A stretch of 58,016 nt of DNA from an uncultured Haliea sp. (GTDB lineage: Bacteria > Pseudomonadota > Gammaproteobacteria > Pseudomonadales > Halieaceae): NCBI GenBank assembly GCA_913061145.1, contig CAJXUQ010000024.1, positions 1 to 58,016 on the forward strand. The letters run 5' to 3'. The notes beneath the pieces were generated by a model. It was given only the letters and a program-made list of their open reading frames with translations, had not been told where the DNA came from and searched no databases. Each line of letters begins with the position of its first letter. Within the stretch, counting starts at the first letter, position 1. Positions 1-8,449 of this stretch are shown here, one piece after another. Both the position numbers and the translations under genes were made by a program.

Positions 1-2
1 CG

Positions 3-98
3 GCGGCGGCCTACAGCGACCTGCTACAGCGGCTGAGCGACGAGATCGCCAGCGTCATCCGCAGGGACATGGAGGCCGGCGCGAGCGATCAGAACTGA
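3..98 (+). CDS. C-terminal fragment, possibly a PqiC-type transport auxiliary lipoprotein
   Basis: An open frame enters from the left edge and ends in TGA at 96-98, giving about 31 residues that contain SDLLQRLSDEIASVIRRDM. An amphipathic tail with a motif like LSDEIA followed by a short charged end resembles the C-terminus of PqiC/YmbA outer-membrane lipoproteins that accompany MCE transporters, but this is a weak resemblance from a short piece. The start lies outside the window. The gene converges on the SDR gene at 89-853 and overlaps its stop region by about 10 bases. Confidence 0.4.
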   Translation, partial: AAAYSDLLQRLSDEIASVIRRDMEAGASDQN

Positions 99-853
99 TC
101 GCTGCGCAGCATGGCGTCGGAACCGCCATCGACAAAGAACACCGAACCGCATACGAAGTCCGCTTCGTCGCTGAGCATAAAGCGCATCACATTGGCGATT
201 TGAGCCGGCTGCGCGGTCTGGCCCCAGGGCACCATGGCGCTGAAGTCGCGCATCACGCCGCCCAACTGCTCATCGGCAAACACCTGCTGAGTCAGCGGTG
301 TATCGGTGATACCAGGGGCAACCGCGTTCAGCCTTACCCCGGCTTTTGCCCAGGCCACCACATTGCGCCGCATCCACACGGTCAGCGCATGCTTTGAGGC
401 CGAGTACACCGTCTGCCCCATTTCACCCGCCGCCACGTCCAGCGCCGTCGGCTCATCGCCCGCGAGAAAGGCCTGGGCCAGCGGGTGCGAGGTTTGGGTC
501 ATGGGGGCAGAGTTCGAGCTCACCAGCAACACCGTACCACGCCGCTTGCCCACCAGATCCTGCAAGCCCGTGGCCATGACAACCGCTGCGAAATAGTTCA
601 CCGCAGCAATGATACGTGGCGGGGCGACGGGCGGCAGGCCGGCACAGGGGATAAACCCGTCGAGGCCATCGGCAGCGCGCTCCCGCACGGCGGCCAGGGC
701 GCGATCACGGCCTTCCTGGGTGGAGAGGTCGGCAATGATGTCACCCTCCTTGATATCGATCGAAATCACTTCGTGGCCCGCCGCACAGAGCTGCTCACGC
801 AGTGCGGCGCCGATACCCGTGGCTCCGCCGGTCATGGCATAGCGTTTCTTCAT
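89..853 (-). CDS. SDR oxidoreductase, 3alpha-hydroxysteroid dehydrogenase/carbonyl reductase-like
   Basis: A 254-residue short-chain dehydrogenase. The nucleotide-binding glycine motif TGGATGIG is at residues 8-15, the catalytic Ser near 113, and Tyr150/Lys154 sit in YSASK. Its N-terminal half (D-I-x-x-x-x-I-I-A-D-L-S-T-x-E-G-R, then D-G-F-I-P-C-A-G-L and V-N-Y-F) and its C-terminal D-G-G-x-D-A-M-L-R closely recall HsdA of Comamonas testosteroni, which reversibly oxidises the 3alpha-hydroxyl of steroids with NAD(H). I chose the ATG at 853 because an AGGAG lies 7 bases upstream; an upstream ATG would add 33 unrelated residues. Substrate is inferred only from similarity; another secondary alcohol is possible. 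Confidence 0.85.
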   Translation of the reverse strand: MKKRYAMTGGATGIGAALREQLCAAGHEVISIDIKEGDIIADLSTQEGRDRALAAVRERAADGLDGFIPCAGLPPVAPPRIIAAVNYFAAVVMATGLQDLVGKRRGTVLLVSSNSAPMTQTSHPLAQAFLAGDEPTALDVAAGEMGQTVYSASKHALTVWMRRNVVAWAKAGVRLNAVAPGITDTPLTQQVFADEQLGGVMRDFSAMVPWGQTAQPAQIANVMRFMLSDEADFVCGSVFFVDGGSDAMLRSDQF

Positions 854-974
854 GCTGGTACTCCTGATTCTGCTGGATTGAGACGGCGCATATTGTCGCG
901 CGTGCGGCGACGGCTGTGCGCGCCGGCCCGAAATGCGTGGCAGCAAGCACAACTTACTGAACCGGCGCTCCCGC

Positions 975-1439
975 TTAACGACAAGCCCGGCTAGTTTTCA
1001 ACTCGAACTGTCCGAGCGTTATACCGTATCCCAACTGCGCTCCCGTATTGAGAAAATATTCTTTGTAACGAGTGAAAAGCCCGTCGAGGTGTTGATCTAT
1101 TTCCTCCTGCGAATAATCAACGGCATTCACCGTCTGAATCTCCAGGCGTTTGGCGCGACGCAGACCCTCATCAGCATCATCAACGTTGAATACAACGTTG
1201 ATGATGCTCTCCCCTCGCTCTTCGAGCAGTGGTGTCAGGAAGCAGTCGCTCTCTTTGCCGGGTATTGGCGCGCACAGCTCAATGCCAGCGTTCCAACTGA
1301 TTGCGACTTGAATACCGAAGGGCTCACCCGTCCAGTTGGCTTCGTGAAAAATCGCTCCAAGAAGATCGGCATAGTAGCGCTTCGACTCCTCGATATTCCG
1401 TACTGCCACGATAATTCGGTTAACGCCTCTTACATTCAT
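975..1439 (-). CDS. VOC (glyoxalase/bleomycin-resistance fold) family protein
   Basis: A protein of about 154 residues with the start pattern of vicinal-oxygen-chelate proteins: V-N-R-I-I-V-A-V-R-N-I-E-E-S-K-R-Y-Y, i.e. a beta strand then the helix where SxxFY is usual. The second beta-alpha repeat begins near I-I-N-V-V-F-N-V-D-D-A. The family includes metal-dependent lyases, isomerases and dioxygenases; which one this is cannot be read here. GGAGAG precedes the ATG at 1439. Base composition is visibly poorer in G+C than most of the window, like the divergent LuxR gene beyond it. Confidence 0.75.
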   Translation of the reverse strand: MNVRGVNRIIVAVRNIEESKRYYADLLGAIFHEANWTGEPFGIQVAISWNAGIELCAPIPGKESDCFLTPLLEERGESIINVVFNVDDADEGLRRAKRLEIQTVNAVDYSQEEIDQHLDGLFTRYKEYFLNTGAQLGYGITLGQFELKTSRACR

Positions 1440-1551
1440 TCCATCTCTCCGATGCACCAAAAAACTTGTAGAACCTCCTGATGTACTTTAACAATCATGG
1501 CTCGATAACACGTGAGCCATTTGGCCCATTTGAAGTTAATATCGCCAGAGT

Positions 1552-2703
1552 GTGGACGAAGCGGCGTACTCTATGCCTGAACTCAGTGAAGACTTGCTGG
1601 CAGCCATTTACGGCGGACCACTGGAATCAGAACCATGGTCGAAATTTGCAGACATACTCAGGATGCTCCTCGATGCAACGGCAGTTGCCTTAGTGCTCGT
1701 ACCGAGCACCACCGATCGTATTGAAATCAGCGTCAGATCAGACGCGAAGGACTGCAAATTTGACTGGGCGGCACTCAATCTTGTTTATAACAAGTATTAC
1801 ATCAATATCGATCCAACCGCGACACAGGGAGGCAGATCAGGCGAGTATCGCGATATTTATGACTACCGAGATTCACGCTACTACAGTGAGTTCTTGCAAC
1901 CGCTGGGCATTCATCATGCCTTTCGCATGTGCTTTTCCGCGCCCGGAGGGATGCGCTGCTGGATATCGGCCGCTCGAATGGCAAAACAGAATCCTTTCGG
2001 ACGGAAAACACGTCAACTGATGCAGGAAATCCAGCCGCATCTAGAGCGGGCAATGACCATGTTCTCGCAACTAAAGCTGACCGAGAACAAGGCAATGCTG
2101 CACCACGATATGACATCGAATTTAAATATCGGTGTAGTTCTCATTAACGAAAGTGGAAGGTCAATTGAACTAAATGACGTCGCGAAGCAGCTGATCGATA
2201 CGGCAGGCGTTCTGACGATTCGGTGCAAACGGCTAACCGCGAAGACTGCAACCGATAATAACACCCTACAGGATTCAATCGAGCATGTTCTAGCCCAGCG
2301 CAGTACTGGCCATGAAGCCGTCAGGCTATGCCGTTTCGAAAGTGGAAAGGGGAAAATGATATCGGCATTACTCAGGACGATCCCAAGGCAGGCCTATTTT
2401 CAAGGCGAAATGGCACCAGCCGTCGTGGTCTACCTGACAAAGCTCGATATCAATGCGGGCAACAACTGTGGCCGCAAGACATCACTTCGACTAATTTCTG
2501 AGCTATTCGGTTTGACCCCCACCGAATCGCGCCTGGCATTATTAATGGCTGACGGCAAATCGCTGGTCGAAATTGCGGAAGAGCTCTCCATATCAGAGAA
2601 GACCGCGCGAAATCACTCAAAGAATATTTATGATAAAACCGGCATAAGGCGACAAGCTAACTTGGTGCGTCTGATTCACCAAAGTGTTGTATTGCTTGGC
2701 TAG
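1552..2703 (+). CDS. LuxR-family transcriptional regulator
   Basis: A 383-residue protein with a C-terminal LuxR/GerE helix-turn-helix at about 315-378: L-T-P-T-E-S-R-L-A-L-L-M, then I-A-E-E-L-S-I-S-E-K-T-A-R-N-H-S-K-N-I-Y-x-K-T-G. The N-terminal 180 residues match no domain I know, and the middle (N-I-G-V-V-L-I-N-E-S-G-R-S-I-E-L-N-D-V-A) looks PAS-like. The start is GTG at 1552 or ATG at 1573; neither has a strong ribosome-binding site. It is divergent from the VOC gene and shares its lower G+C (sampled 60-base lines hold 38-52%), so both may be recently acquired. The ligand and target genes are unknown. Confidence 0.82.
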   Translation: MDEAAYSMPELSEDLLAAIYGGPLESEPWSKFADILRMLLDATAVALVLVPSTTDRIEISVRSDAKDCKFDWAALNLVYNKYYINIDPTATQGGRSGEYRDIYDYRDSRYYSEFLQPLGIHHAFRMCFSAPGGMRCWISAARMAKQNPFGRKTRQLMQEIQPHLERAMTMFSQLKLTENKAMLHHDMTSNLNIGVVLINESGRSIELNDVAKQLIDTAGVLTIRCKRLTAKTATDNNTLQDSIEHVLAQRSTGHEAVRLCRFESGKGKMISALLRTIPRQAYFQGEMAPAVVVYLTKLDINAGNNCGRKTSLRLISELFGLTPTESRLALLMADGKSLVEIAEELSISEKTARNHSKNIYDKTGIRRQANLVRLIHQSVVLLG

Positions 2704-2857
2704 CGACGCTCGTATCGCAGGCAAGGCGTACGAGGCTCCAAACTGTCACCCAACCGAACAGATAGCGCACAGTTAATACTCGTATGAGTGACCCAATGCA
2801 TCGAGCACGCATGAACATTAAGGACGAAGCCTGTTGGCCGGACGACAGCACGAAATT

Positions 2858-3295
2858 CTACAGCAAATCCTGGCGATGCGGCCTGCCCAGCCACAGAGCA
2901 ACTGTTGCCAGCACCACCACAACCCCCGCCGCAAAAACGGCCACCGGCACGCCCAGCACCACGCTTTCCAGGTTACCCGAATGGATGGAGCCGCCGTAAC
3001 CATCTGCAAGGAGATACGCCATCAGCACGCCGCCCATCACACAGACATTCACCAGACTGGCAATAGCTACCTCGCCGCGCCACCAGGTCAGCCACAACAC
3101 CAGCAGGCCGAGCGTACAATGGGTTGTGAGCTGCCATACCTCATGCAGGCGTGCGTGGGGCGGCCATGCCTCATTGAACACATGCGACGGGTTGATCTCC
3201 AGATACGGAATCACCAGCGCATACACCAGCACCCCGAATGTGACACAGGCCCTGGCAAGCATTTTCTTTGTCATCATGGAGAATAACGCGCTCAT
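2858..3295 (-). CDS. Small integral membrane protein, unknown function
   Basis: A 145-residue hydrophobic protein with about four predicted membrane helices (near residues 15-32, 58-70, 76-95 and 110-132). The first helix is followed by Y-L-E-I-N-P-S-H-V-F-N-E-A-W-P-P-H-A-R-L-H-E-V-W-Q. I do not recognise a characterised family. Its ATG overlaps the stop of the NmrA-type oxidoreductase by four bases (ATGA), so the two are co-translated, and the pair is divergent from an AraC regulator. No enzymatic motif is visible. Confidence 0.75.
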   Translation of the reverse strand: MSALFSMMTKKMLARACVTFGVLVYALVIPYLEINPSHVFNEAWPPHARLHEVWQLTTHCTLGLLVLWLTWWRGEVAIASLVNVCVMGGVLMAYLLADGYGGSIHSGNLESVVLGVPVAVFAAGVVVVLATVALWLGRPHRQDLL

Positions 3296-4146
3296 GCCGC
3301 TTTCCCGTTGACGGATGCCCCGGGTACAGACCAGACACCGGAGGCCGCCATACGAGCCACAAACTCAGCAAGACTGCGCGCCGGGCGGCCCAGTACCTGC
3401 TGGACGGTATCGGTGGTACTTTCATTGCGGCCATCGAGCACATGCACGAACAGCTCGTTGATCAGCCAGGCAATGTCATCCGGCAGGCCCTCGGCCTTCG
3501 CAGCAGTGAGATAGGCATCCACCGGCACCGGGGTAAAGCCGATGTCGCGACCGCTGGCCTCGGCTATGGCCTGCACGCTCTCGGCAAAGGTCAGCAGCTC
3601 GGGGCCGGTGACTTCCAGCAGCTGGTGACGCAGCGCCGGCTCAGTCAGCGCCGCGACGGCCACATCGGCAATGTCGTCCACATCAATAAACGGCTCGCGG
3701 GCTCGCGGCTGCGGCAGCACCAGCTCTCCCGCTTGAAGACCCTCGAGCATGAAACTCTCGCTGAAGTTCTGCATGAACCAGCTGGCACGCACCACATTCC
3801 AGGCCAGACCGCTGTTGATCAGCACCCGCTCGGCGCGCTGGGCGCCCTCTTCACCACGGCCCGACAGCAGCACCATGTGCTCGACACCCTGCTGCCTGGC
3901 CAGCGCGACCAAAGCGCGGATGTCCTCTTCAGCCTGCGGCATGGCCAGATCCGGGTAATACGTCACATAGGCGGCGCTTACGCCGGCCAGTGCCGCCGGC
4001 CAGGTGGCCCGGTCTTGCCAGTCGAACGGGATCGATGCGTTACGCGAAAGTGCCCGCACTGCCCGCCCCCGCTCGCTCAACCGTGTTGCCACTCGCACAC
4101 CGGTTTTGCCGGTAGCCCCAATCACTGCAATCACGTCGTTGTTCAT
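3292..4146 (-). CDS. NmrA-like NAD(P)-binding oxidoreductase/sensor
   Basis: A 284-residue atypical short-chain reductase. The Rossmann motif G-A-T-G-K-T-G is at residues 10-16, followed by R-V-A-T-R-L-S-E-R-G. Instead of the SDR YxxxK pair it has V-V-R-A-S-W-F-M-Q-N-F and an E-P-F-I-D-V-D-D-I-A-D-V-A segment, typical of the NmrA/HSCARG/QorB-like branch that binds NAD(P) and may reduce quinones or act as a redox sensor. It leads a two-gene operon with the membrane protein (ATGA overlap) and is transcribed away from the AraC gene, which is its likely regulator. Confidence 0.85.
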   Translation of the reverse strand: MNNDVIAVIGATGKTGVRVATRLSERGRAVRALSRNASIPFDWQDRATWPAALAGVSAAYVTYYPDLAMPQAEEDIRALVALARQQGVEHMVLLSGRGEEGAQRAERVLINSGLAWNVVRASWFMQNFSESFMLEGLQAGELVLPQPRAREPFIDVDDIADVAVAALTEPALRHQLLEVTGPELLTFAESVQAIAEASGRDIGFTPVPVDAYLTAAKAEGLPDDIAWLINELFVHVLDGRNESTTDTVQQVLGRPARSLAEFVARMAASGVWSVPGASVNGKAA

Positions 4147-4286
4147 GCCTCATCATCTCCGATCGTCAAGGTCTGTTGGATGTGGGTGATCAGCCACCCG
4201 ATGAGGCCAGTCTAAAGGGCGAAAACTTGAATTTTAATGCCTGTATAGCCATATTTCTTTGCAGATTATCCAAAAAGGCAGCCCAT

Positions 4287-5273
4287 ATGGCCTCCGAACT
4301 GCCCAGAGACATCCCTGCCCGCGCCGATACCCTGGGCGAGACGCTCTACTCCCTGCGACTGAACGGGGCGGTGTATGCCAACTCGGCATTGACCGCCCCC
4401 TGGGGCATCGAGATGCCGCCCATGGCCGGCATGATGATGTTCCACATTCTCACCGAGGGCAGCTGCTGGCTGCGTTTCAACGACAACGAGAGCCTCCACC
4501 TGAAACCCGGCGAGCTGGCGCTGATCCCCAAAGGCGAAGGCCACTGCATTGCGCACCGGGCAGACCAGCCCTGTGAGCCGTTCTTTGATATTCCGGTGAC
4601 CAGACTCTCCGAGCGCCTTGAATACATGCGCTACGGCGGCGACGGAGAAAATGGCGCAGGTGAAAAAACGCGACTGATCTGCGGGGTGCTGAGCTTTGAT
4701 CATATCGCCGGGCAGAAGCTGGTCAGCCAGTTGCCGCAGATCATTCATATCCAGTGCGGCGGAGCCGACTTGCCCCGCCCGCTGCAGGCGATGATCGAGC
4801 TGATGGAACAGGAAGCCGCGTCCCTGGCGCCGGGCGGTGAAACGGTGATGGCGCACCTGGCAGATATCATCGTCATCCACGCCATCCGCCACTGGATTGA
4901 ACACGCGCCGGATGCCGGCAAGGGCTGGCTCGGCGCCCTGGAAGACCCAAAGCTGGGCAAGGCACTGGCCGCCATCCACGCCCATCCGGAAACTCACTGG
5001 ACTGTGGACCGTCTGGCCGAGCAGGCGGGCATGTCACGCTCGGGCTTCTCCGCTCGCTTCACTGAGGTGCTCGGCACTTCGGTAAAGCACTATTTGACGG
5101 ACTGGCGCATGAACCTCGCGCGTATGAAGATCCTGCAATCCCCGGTGACGCTTACCGAGCTGGCCGAAGATCTGGGCTATCAATCGGAAGCGGCGTTTTC
5201 GCGGGCCTACAAGCGGGTGTTCGGGGTGCCCCCGCTGCGGCAGGCAGCGCAGCAGAAGCACGACGCTACATAG
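4287..5273 (+). CDS. AraC-family regulator with N-terminal cupin domain
   Basis: A 328-residue regulator. An N-terminal cupin-like sensor spans about residues 25-170 (L-H-L-K-P-G-E-L-A-L-I-P-K-G-E-G-H). Two helix-turn-helix motifs follow at about 235-325 (T-V-D-R-L-A-E-Q-A-G-M-S-R-S-G-F-S-A-R-F and L-T-E-L-A-E-D-L-G-Y-Q-S-E-A-A-F-S-R-A-Y-K-R), ending in the usual F-G-x-x-P-x-x-x-R. I start it at the ATG at 4287, preceded by AAGG; an in-frame extension to 4176 looks non-domain. It is divergent from the NmrA/membrane operon, a layout that usually means it controls its neighbours. Confidence 0.9.
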   Translation: MASELPRDIPARADTLGETLYSLRLNGAVYANSALTAPWGIEMPPMAGMMMFHILTEGSCWLRFNDNESLHLKPGELALIPKGEGHCIAHRADQPCEPFFDIPVTRLSERLEYMRYGGDGENGAGEKTRLICGVLSFDHIAGQKLVSQLPQIIHIQCGGADLPRPLQAMIELMEQEAASLAPGGETVMAHLADIIVIHAIRHWIEHAPDAGKGWLGALEDPKLGKALAAIHAHPETHWTVDRLAEQAGMSRSGFSARFTEVLGTSVKHYLTDWRMNLARMKILQSPVTLTELAEDLGYQSEAAFSRAYKRVFGVPPLRQAAQQKHDAT

Positions 5274-5519
5274 CACCACACATTTAGACGGGGGAAAAAC
5301 ACCCCGACCCACTACGCCACTCATCACGGCGCAGGTTCCAATACAACCACAAAGATCCTGTCTGCAGTGACGCTTTCGCCAAAGCCGGGCCGTGGCGCCC
5401 GGACGGGAAGGTCTGCATTGATATACCCGCCACTGGAGAAGCGCCCCACCCTGGCCGCCCGGTTGCCTGCGCAGGTGCCGGGTAGTACCCTGCAGGCCGC
5501 GTTTCGGCGGAGAATCCCC

Positions 5520-5969
5520 ATGAATGAGAAACCCCAGGCACCGGCCATTGAAGGCTGGTTCACGATGGACGACAAGCCCCGGCTGATCGGCACCCAGTGC
5601 TGTGCCTGTGGCACGTATTTCTTTCCCAAACAGCAGCGCTACTGCAAAAACCCGGACTGCGACAGCACAGACTTCCGCGAGGTACAGCTGAGCCGGACCG
5701 GTCGGGTGTGGAGCTACACCAACGCCTGCTACAAGCCGCCAGCGCCTTTTGTGGCCGCTGAGCCCTTCGAGCCCTATACCATCGCCGCCGTGACGCTGGA
5801 GGAAGAGCAGATGACGGTGCTGGGGCAGGTTGTCACCGGCGTCAATGTCAGCGACCTCAAGGTAGGCATGGCAATGGAACTGGTGCTGGAGCCGCTGCAT
5901 GAAACCGATGACGACATCAAGATGACCTGGAAATGGCGGCCACTGGCAGAACAGGGGGAGCAGCACTGA
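5520..5969 (+). CDS. DUF35 zinc-ribbon/OB-fold protein, partner of thiolase-like enzyme
   Basis: A 149-residue acyl-CoA-associated OB-fold protein. The N-terminal zinc ribbon uses Cys27, Cys30, Cys42 and Cys47 (C-x-x-C ... C-x4-C). The OB domain follows from about residue 58 (G-R-V-W-S-Y-T-N, then V-L-G-Q-V-V-T-G-V, L-K-V-G-M-A-M-E-L-V). GGAGA lies 7 bases before the ATG. Its stop overlaps the thiolase ATG by one base (TGATG), so the two are made together. DUF35 proteins form stable complexes with thiolase-fold enzymes, including steroid side-chain aldolases (Ltp2-ChsH2), archaeal HMG-CoA synthase and acetone carboxylating systems. Confidence 0.9.
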   Translation: MNEKPQAPAIEGWFTMDDKPRLIGTQCCACGTYFFPKQQRYCKNPDCDSTDFREVQLSRTGRVWSYTNACYKPPAPFVAAEPFEPYTIAAVTLEEEQMTVLGQVVTGVNVSDLKVGMAMELVLEPLHETDDDIKMTWKWRPLAEQGEQH

Positions 5970-7156
5970 TGAGCAACGATATCGCCATAATTGGTGCGGG
6001 CATGCACCCCTGGGGCAAGTGGGGACACAATTTCGTTGAATACGGCGTCGCCGCAGCGCGCGAGGCGTTGGCGGATGCCGGCATCCCCTGGCGGGATGTC
6101 GGGTTCGTGTCCGGCGGCGCCACGGTGCGCTGCGGTTACCCGGGCTATGTCGCAGGTGCCACCTTTGCCCAGGCATTGGGCTGGCAGGGCTGTGAGGTGA
6201 ATACTTCCTATGCCGCCTGTGCCTCCGGCTCGCAGGCGCTGGCCGCTGCGCGCAACAAGATTCTCGCGGGAGCCTGTGATGTCGCTCTCGTCATCGGTGC
6301 CGACACCACCCCCAAGGGCTTCCTTGCCCCCGCGGGTGGCTATCGACCGGAAGACCCGGACTGGGTACGCTTTTACCTGGGCATTACCAACCCGACCTAT
6401 TTCGCCCTGTACGCGCGGCGCCGCATGGACCTCTACGGCGACACGCTGGAGGATTTCGCCGCCGTGAAGGTGAAGAACTCCCTGATCGGCAGCAAGAACC
6501 CGCGGGCGCGCTACCGCAAATGCTTCACCGCGGAAGACGTGGCGGCCTCCGCCATGGTCGCGGACCCGCTGCGGTTGATGGACATCTGCGCCACCAGCGA
6601 TGGCGGCGCTGCCCTGATCATTTGCAGCGCTGACTATGCGCGCCGCATTGGCAAGGCCGATGCGCCACGCATTGCGGCCATTTCCACCGTCACGCCGAGC
6701 TTTGCCAGCGCGGTGGTAGAGATGCCGGATATCGCGACCGACTCCGCAGCAGCCGCAGGCATTGAGGCGCACAGCTTCCGTGCGGCGCTGCCGGTCAAGG
6801 CCTACGAAGAGGCCGGTATCGGCCCCGAGGACGTCGATGTAGCAGAAGTCTACGACCTGTCGACCGCGCTGGAACTCGACTGGATTGAAGACCTGCAATT
6901 GGCGCCACGCGGTGAAGCCGCACAGCTGCTGCGTCGTGGCGACACCGCGGTGGGTGGCAGGATACCGGTGAACCCCTCAGGCGGCCTGGCCTGCTTCGGT
7001 GAAGCCGTGCCGGCACAGGCACTCGCCCAGGTCTGCGAACTCACCTGGCAGCTGCGCGGCGAATGTGGTGACCGGCAGGTGGCCGGTGCCAGGGTGGGCA
7101 TCACCGCCAACCAGGGCCTGTTTGGACACGGTAGCTCGGTCATTATCAAGCGCTGA
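5969..7156 (+). CDS. Thiolase-superfamily lipid-transfer-type protein (possible retro-aldolase)
   Basis: A 395-residue thiolase-fold protein of the SCP-x/lipid-transfer branch. The usual nucleophile region is Y-A-A-C-A-S-G-S-Q-A-L with Cys84. Two other thiolase landmarks are altered. The HxxF-type motif reads E-V-Y-D-L-S with Tyr295 instead of His, and the C-terminal Cys of the C-x-G loop is missing (A-N-Q-G-L-F-G-H-G, His387 kept). A Tyr-Asp motif and loss of the second Cys recall non-thiolytic Ltp2-type aldolases that work with a DUF35 partner, which is encoded directly upstream. It may cleave a beta-hydroxyacyl-CoA rather than a beta-ketoacyl-CoA. It converges on the CitE-like gene 19 bases away. 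Confidence 0.85.
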   Translation: MSNDIAIIGAGMHPWGKWGHNFVEYGVAAAREALADAGIPWRDVGFVSGGATVRCGYPGYVAGATFAQALGWQGCEVNTSYAACASGSQALAAARNKILAGACDVALVIGADTTPKGFLAPAGGYRPEDPDWVRFYLGITNPTYFALYARRRMDLYGDTLEDFAAVKVKNSLIGSKNPRARYRKCFTAEDVAASAMVADPLRLMDICATSDGGAALIICSADYARRIGKADAPRIAAISTVTPSFASAVVEMPDIATDSAAAAGIEAHSFRAALPVKAYEEAGIGPEDVDVAEVYDLSTALELDWIEDLQLAPRGEAAQLLRRGDTAVGGRIPVNPSGGLACFGEAVPAQALAQVCELTWQLRGECGDRQVAGARVGITANQGLFGHGSSVIIKR

Positions 7157-7175
7157 ACGGCCAGCGCCGCTGCGG

Positions 7176-8033
7176 TTACAGCCGAGCAATATGCTCGGCA
7201 GTTGCCAGTACGCGGCGCGCTTCATCCACGTGCATCGATTCAATCAGCTTGCCGTCGAGCACCGCGACGGCAGCGCCCGCGTCCGTGGTTTCCTGCCACA
7301 GTGCGAGCAGCTGACGGGCATGTTCCACCGCCGCCGCAGAGGGCCCGAACACGGCGTTGGCGATCACGATCTGCCCTGGATGTATCAGCGTCTTGCCGTC
7401 GAAGCCCAGCGCCCGCCCCTGCTCGCACACGGCCTGCAACCCGGCGCTGTTGCCGATATCGAGATAGACGCCGTCCAGCACCATGATGCCGGCCAGCCGT
7501 GCCGCCAGTACGCAGCGCTGCAGGGCATAGGACAGGCCCCGGCGCTGCTCGTCCGGTGGCAGGCGCAGCTCTGCACAGAGGTCCGTGGTGCCCATGAGCA
7601 GCGCATCCACGCGCTCGCAGTCCGCAATCTGCTCGACGCGCGCCACACCCGCTGGCGTTTCGATCATCGCCCAGATGACCATGTCGCTGCGGCCACAGGC
7701 ATCGAGCTCGCGGGTAACGGCGCGCACCTGCTGCACAGACTCCACCTTGGGCAGGCACACCGTCGCCAAACCCGGCGCCGCCGCAACTGCCTGCAGATCG
7801 TCCAGGCCCCAGGGCGTGGACAAGGCATTGCAGCGCACCACGAGCTGTCGCGCACCGTAGCCGCCAGCAGCGATCTGCGCAACGACCTGTGCGCGCGCCT
7901 GTGCCTTGGCCTCCGGCGCTACCGCGTCCTCCAGGTCGAAAACAATGGCGTCGGCGGGCAGGCCCCGCGCCTTCTCCATCGCCCGCTGGTTGGAGCCGGG
8001 CATATACAGCGCGGTACGCGGCGTCATCTTCAT
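7176..8033 (-). CDS. HpcH/HpaI aldolase / CitE-like lyase
   Basis: A 285-residue TIM-barrel protein of the citrate lyase beta-subunit family. It begins R-T-A-L-Y-M-P-G-S-N and has the metal/acid site F-D-L-E-D-A-V-A-P at 32-40, I-E-T-P-A-G-V in the middle, G-T-T-D-L-C-A-E, and the C-terminal G-x-D-G-K-T-L-I-H-P-G-Q-I. Single-gene CitE-like enzymes cleave or hydrolyse malyl-CoA, citramalyl-CoA and related 3-hydroxyacyl-CoA esters. No citrate lyase alpha or gamma gene is nearby, so a CoA-ester role fits best. It is last in the minus-strand operon and overlaps the cytochrome c stop by four bases. Confidence 0.88.
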   Translation of the reverse strand: MKMTPRTALYMPGSNQRAMEKARGLPADAIVFDLEDAVAPEAKAQARAQVVAQIAAGGYGARQLVVRCNALSTPWGLDDLQAVAAAPGLATVCLPKVESVQQVRAVTRELDACGRSDMVIWAMIETPAGVARVEQIADCERVDALLMGTTDLCAELRLPPDEQRRGLSYALQRCVLAARLAGIMVLDGVYLDIGNSAGLQAVCEQGRALGFDGKTLIHPGQIVIANAVFGPSAAAVEHARQLLALWQETTDAGAAVAVLDGKLIESMHVDEARRVLATAEHIARL

Positions 8034-8449
8034 TCCTGCAGTTGCTCTTCAATCGGTGGGCGCACGGAGGCGCGTTTCAGGTAGGCGACAAGATCCGCCC
8101 GCTGCTGCGGATCGGGAATCCCGCGCGCCATCATCGTGGTGCCCGGGAACATGGCCAGCGGGTCTGCCAGCCAGAGGTAGAGCAGCTGCGGCGTCCACAC
8201 GAACTGCGCATTGCGGAACGTCTCCGAGTAGTACGCAAAGCCCGGTTGCTTGCCCGCCACCTGACCGAAGATGCGGTACAGGCTGGGCCCGTTATTGTGG
8301 CCGACCTCGGGCTCCGGATAATGGCAGGTGCGGCACTGGCCAAACACCAGCCGGCCACGCTCGGGATCTCCTTCGGGCATCGTCGTGGTATCGGTCTGTG
8401 CGCCCGCGGGCGCCACGGCAAGCAACAACAGGAGCAGTAGTGGCTTCAT
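8030..8449 (-). CDS. Periplasmic c-type cytochrome
   Basis: A 139-residue protein with a signal peptide (residues 1-17, poly-Leu core, cut near A-G-A-Q) and one haem attachment motif, Cys39-R-T-C42-H43. The rest follows mitochondrial-like cytochrome c: G-P-S-L-Y-R-I-F-G, then a Trp-rich stretch and F-P-G-T-T-M-M, which supplies a probable axial Met, and D-L-V-A-Y-L-K near the end. It overlaps both the Tat flavoprotein (start at 8449 versus stop at 8446) and the CitE gene by four bases. The likely role is electron acceptor for the flavoprotein in the periplasm. Confidence 0.92.
   Translation of the reverse strand: MKPLLLLLLLAVAPAGAQTDTTTMPEGDPERGRLVFGQCRTCHYPEPEVGHNNGPSLYRIFGQVAGKQPGFAYYSETFRNAQFVWTPQLLYLWLADPLAMFPGTTMMARGIPDPQQRADLVAYLKRASVRPPIEEQLQE

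Noticed and set aside
5288-5306. GGGG/CCCC hairpin after the AraC gene as a terminator
   Set aside because: The stem is only 5 bp and no T-run follows, so evidence for termination is too weak.
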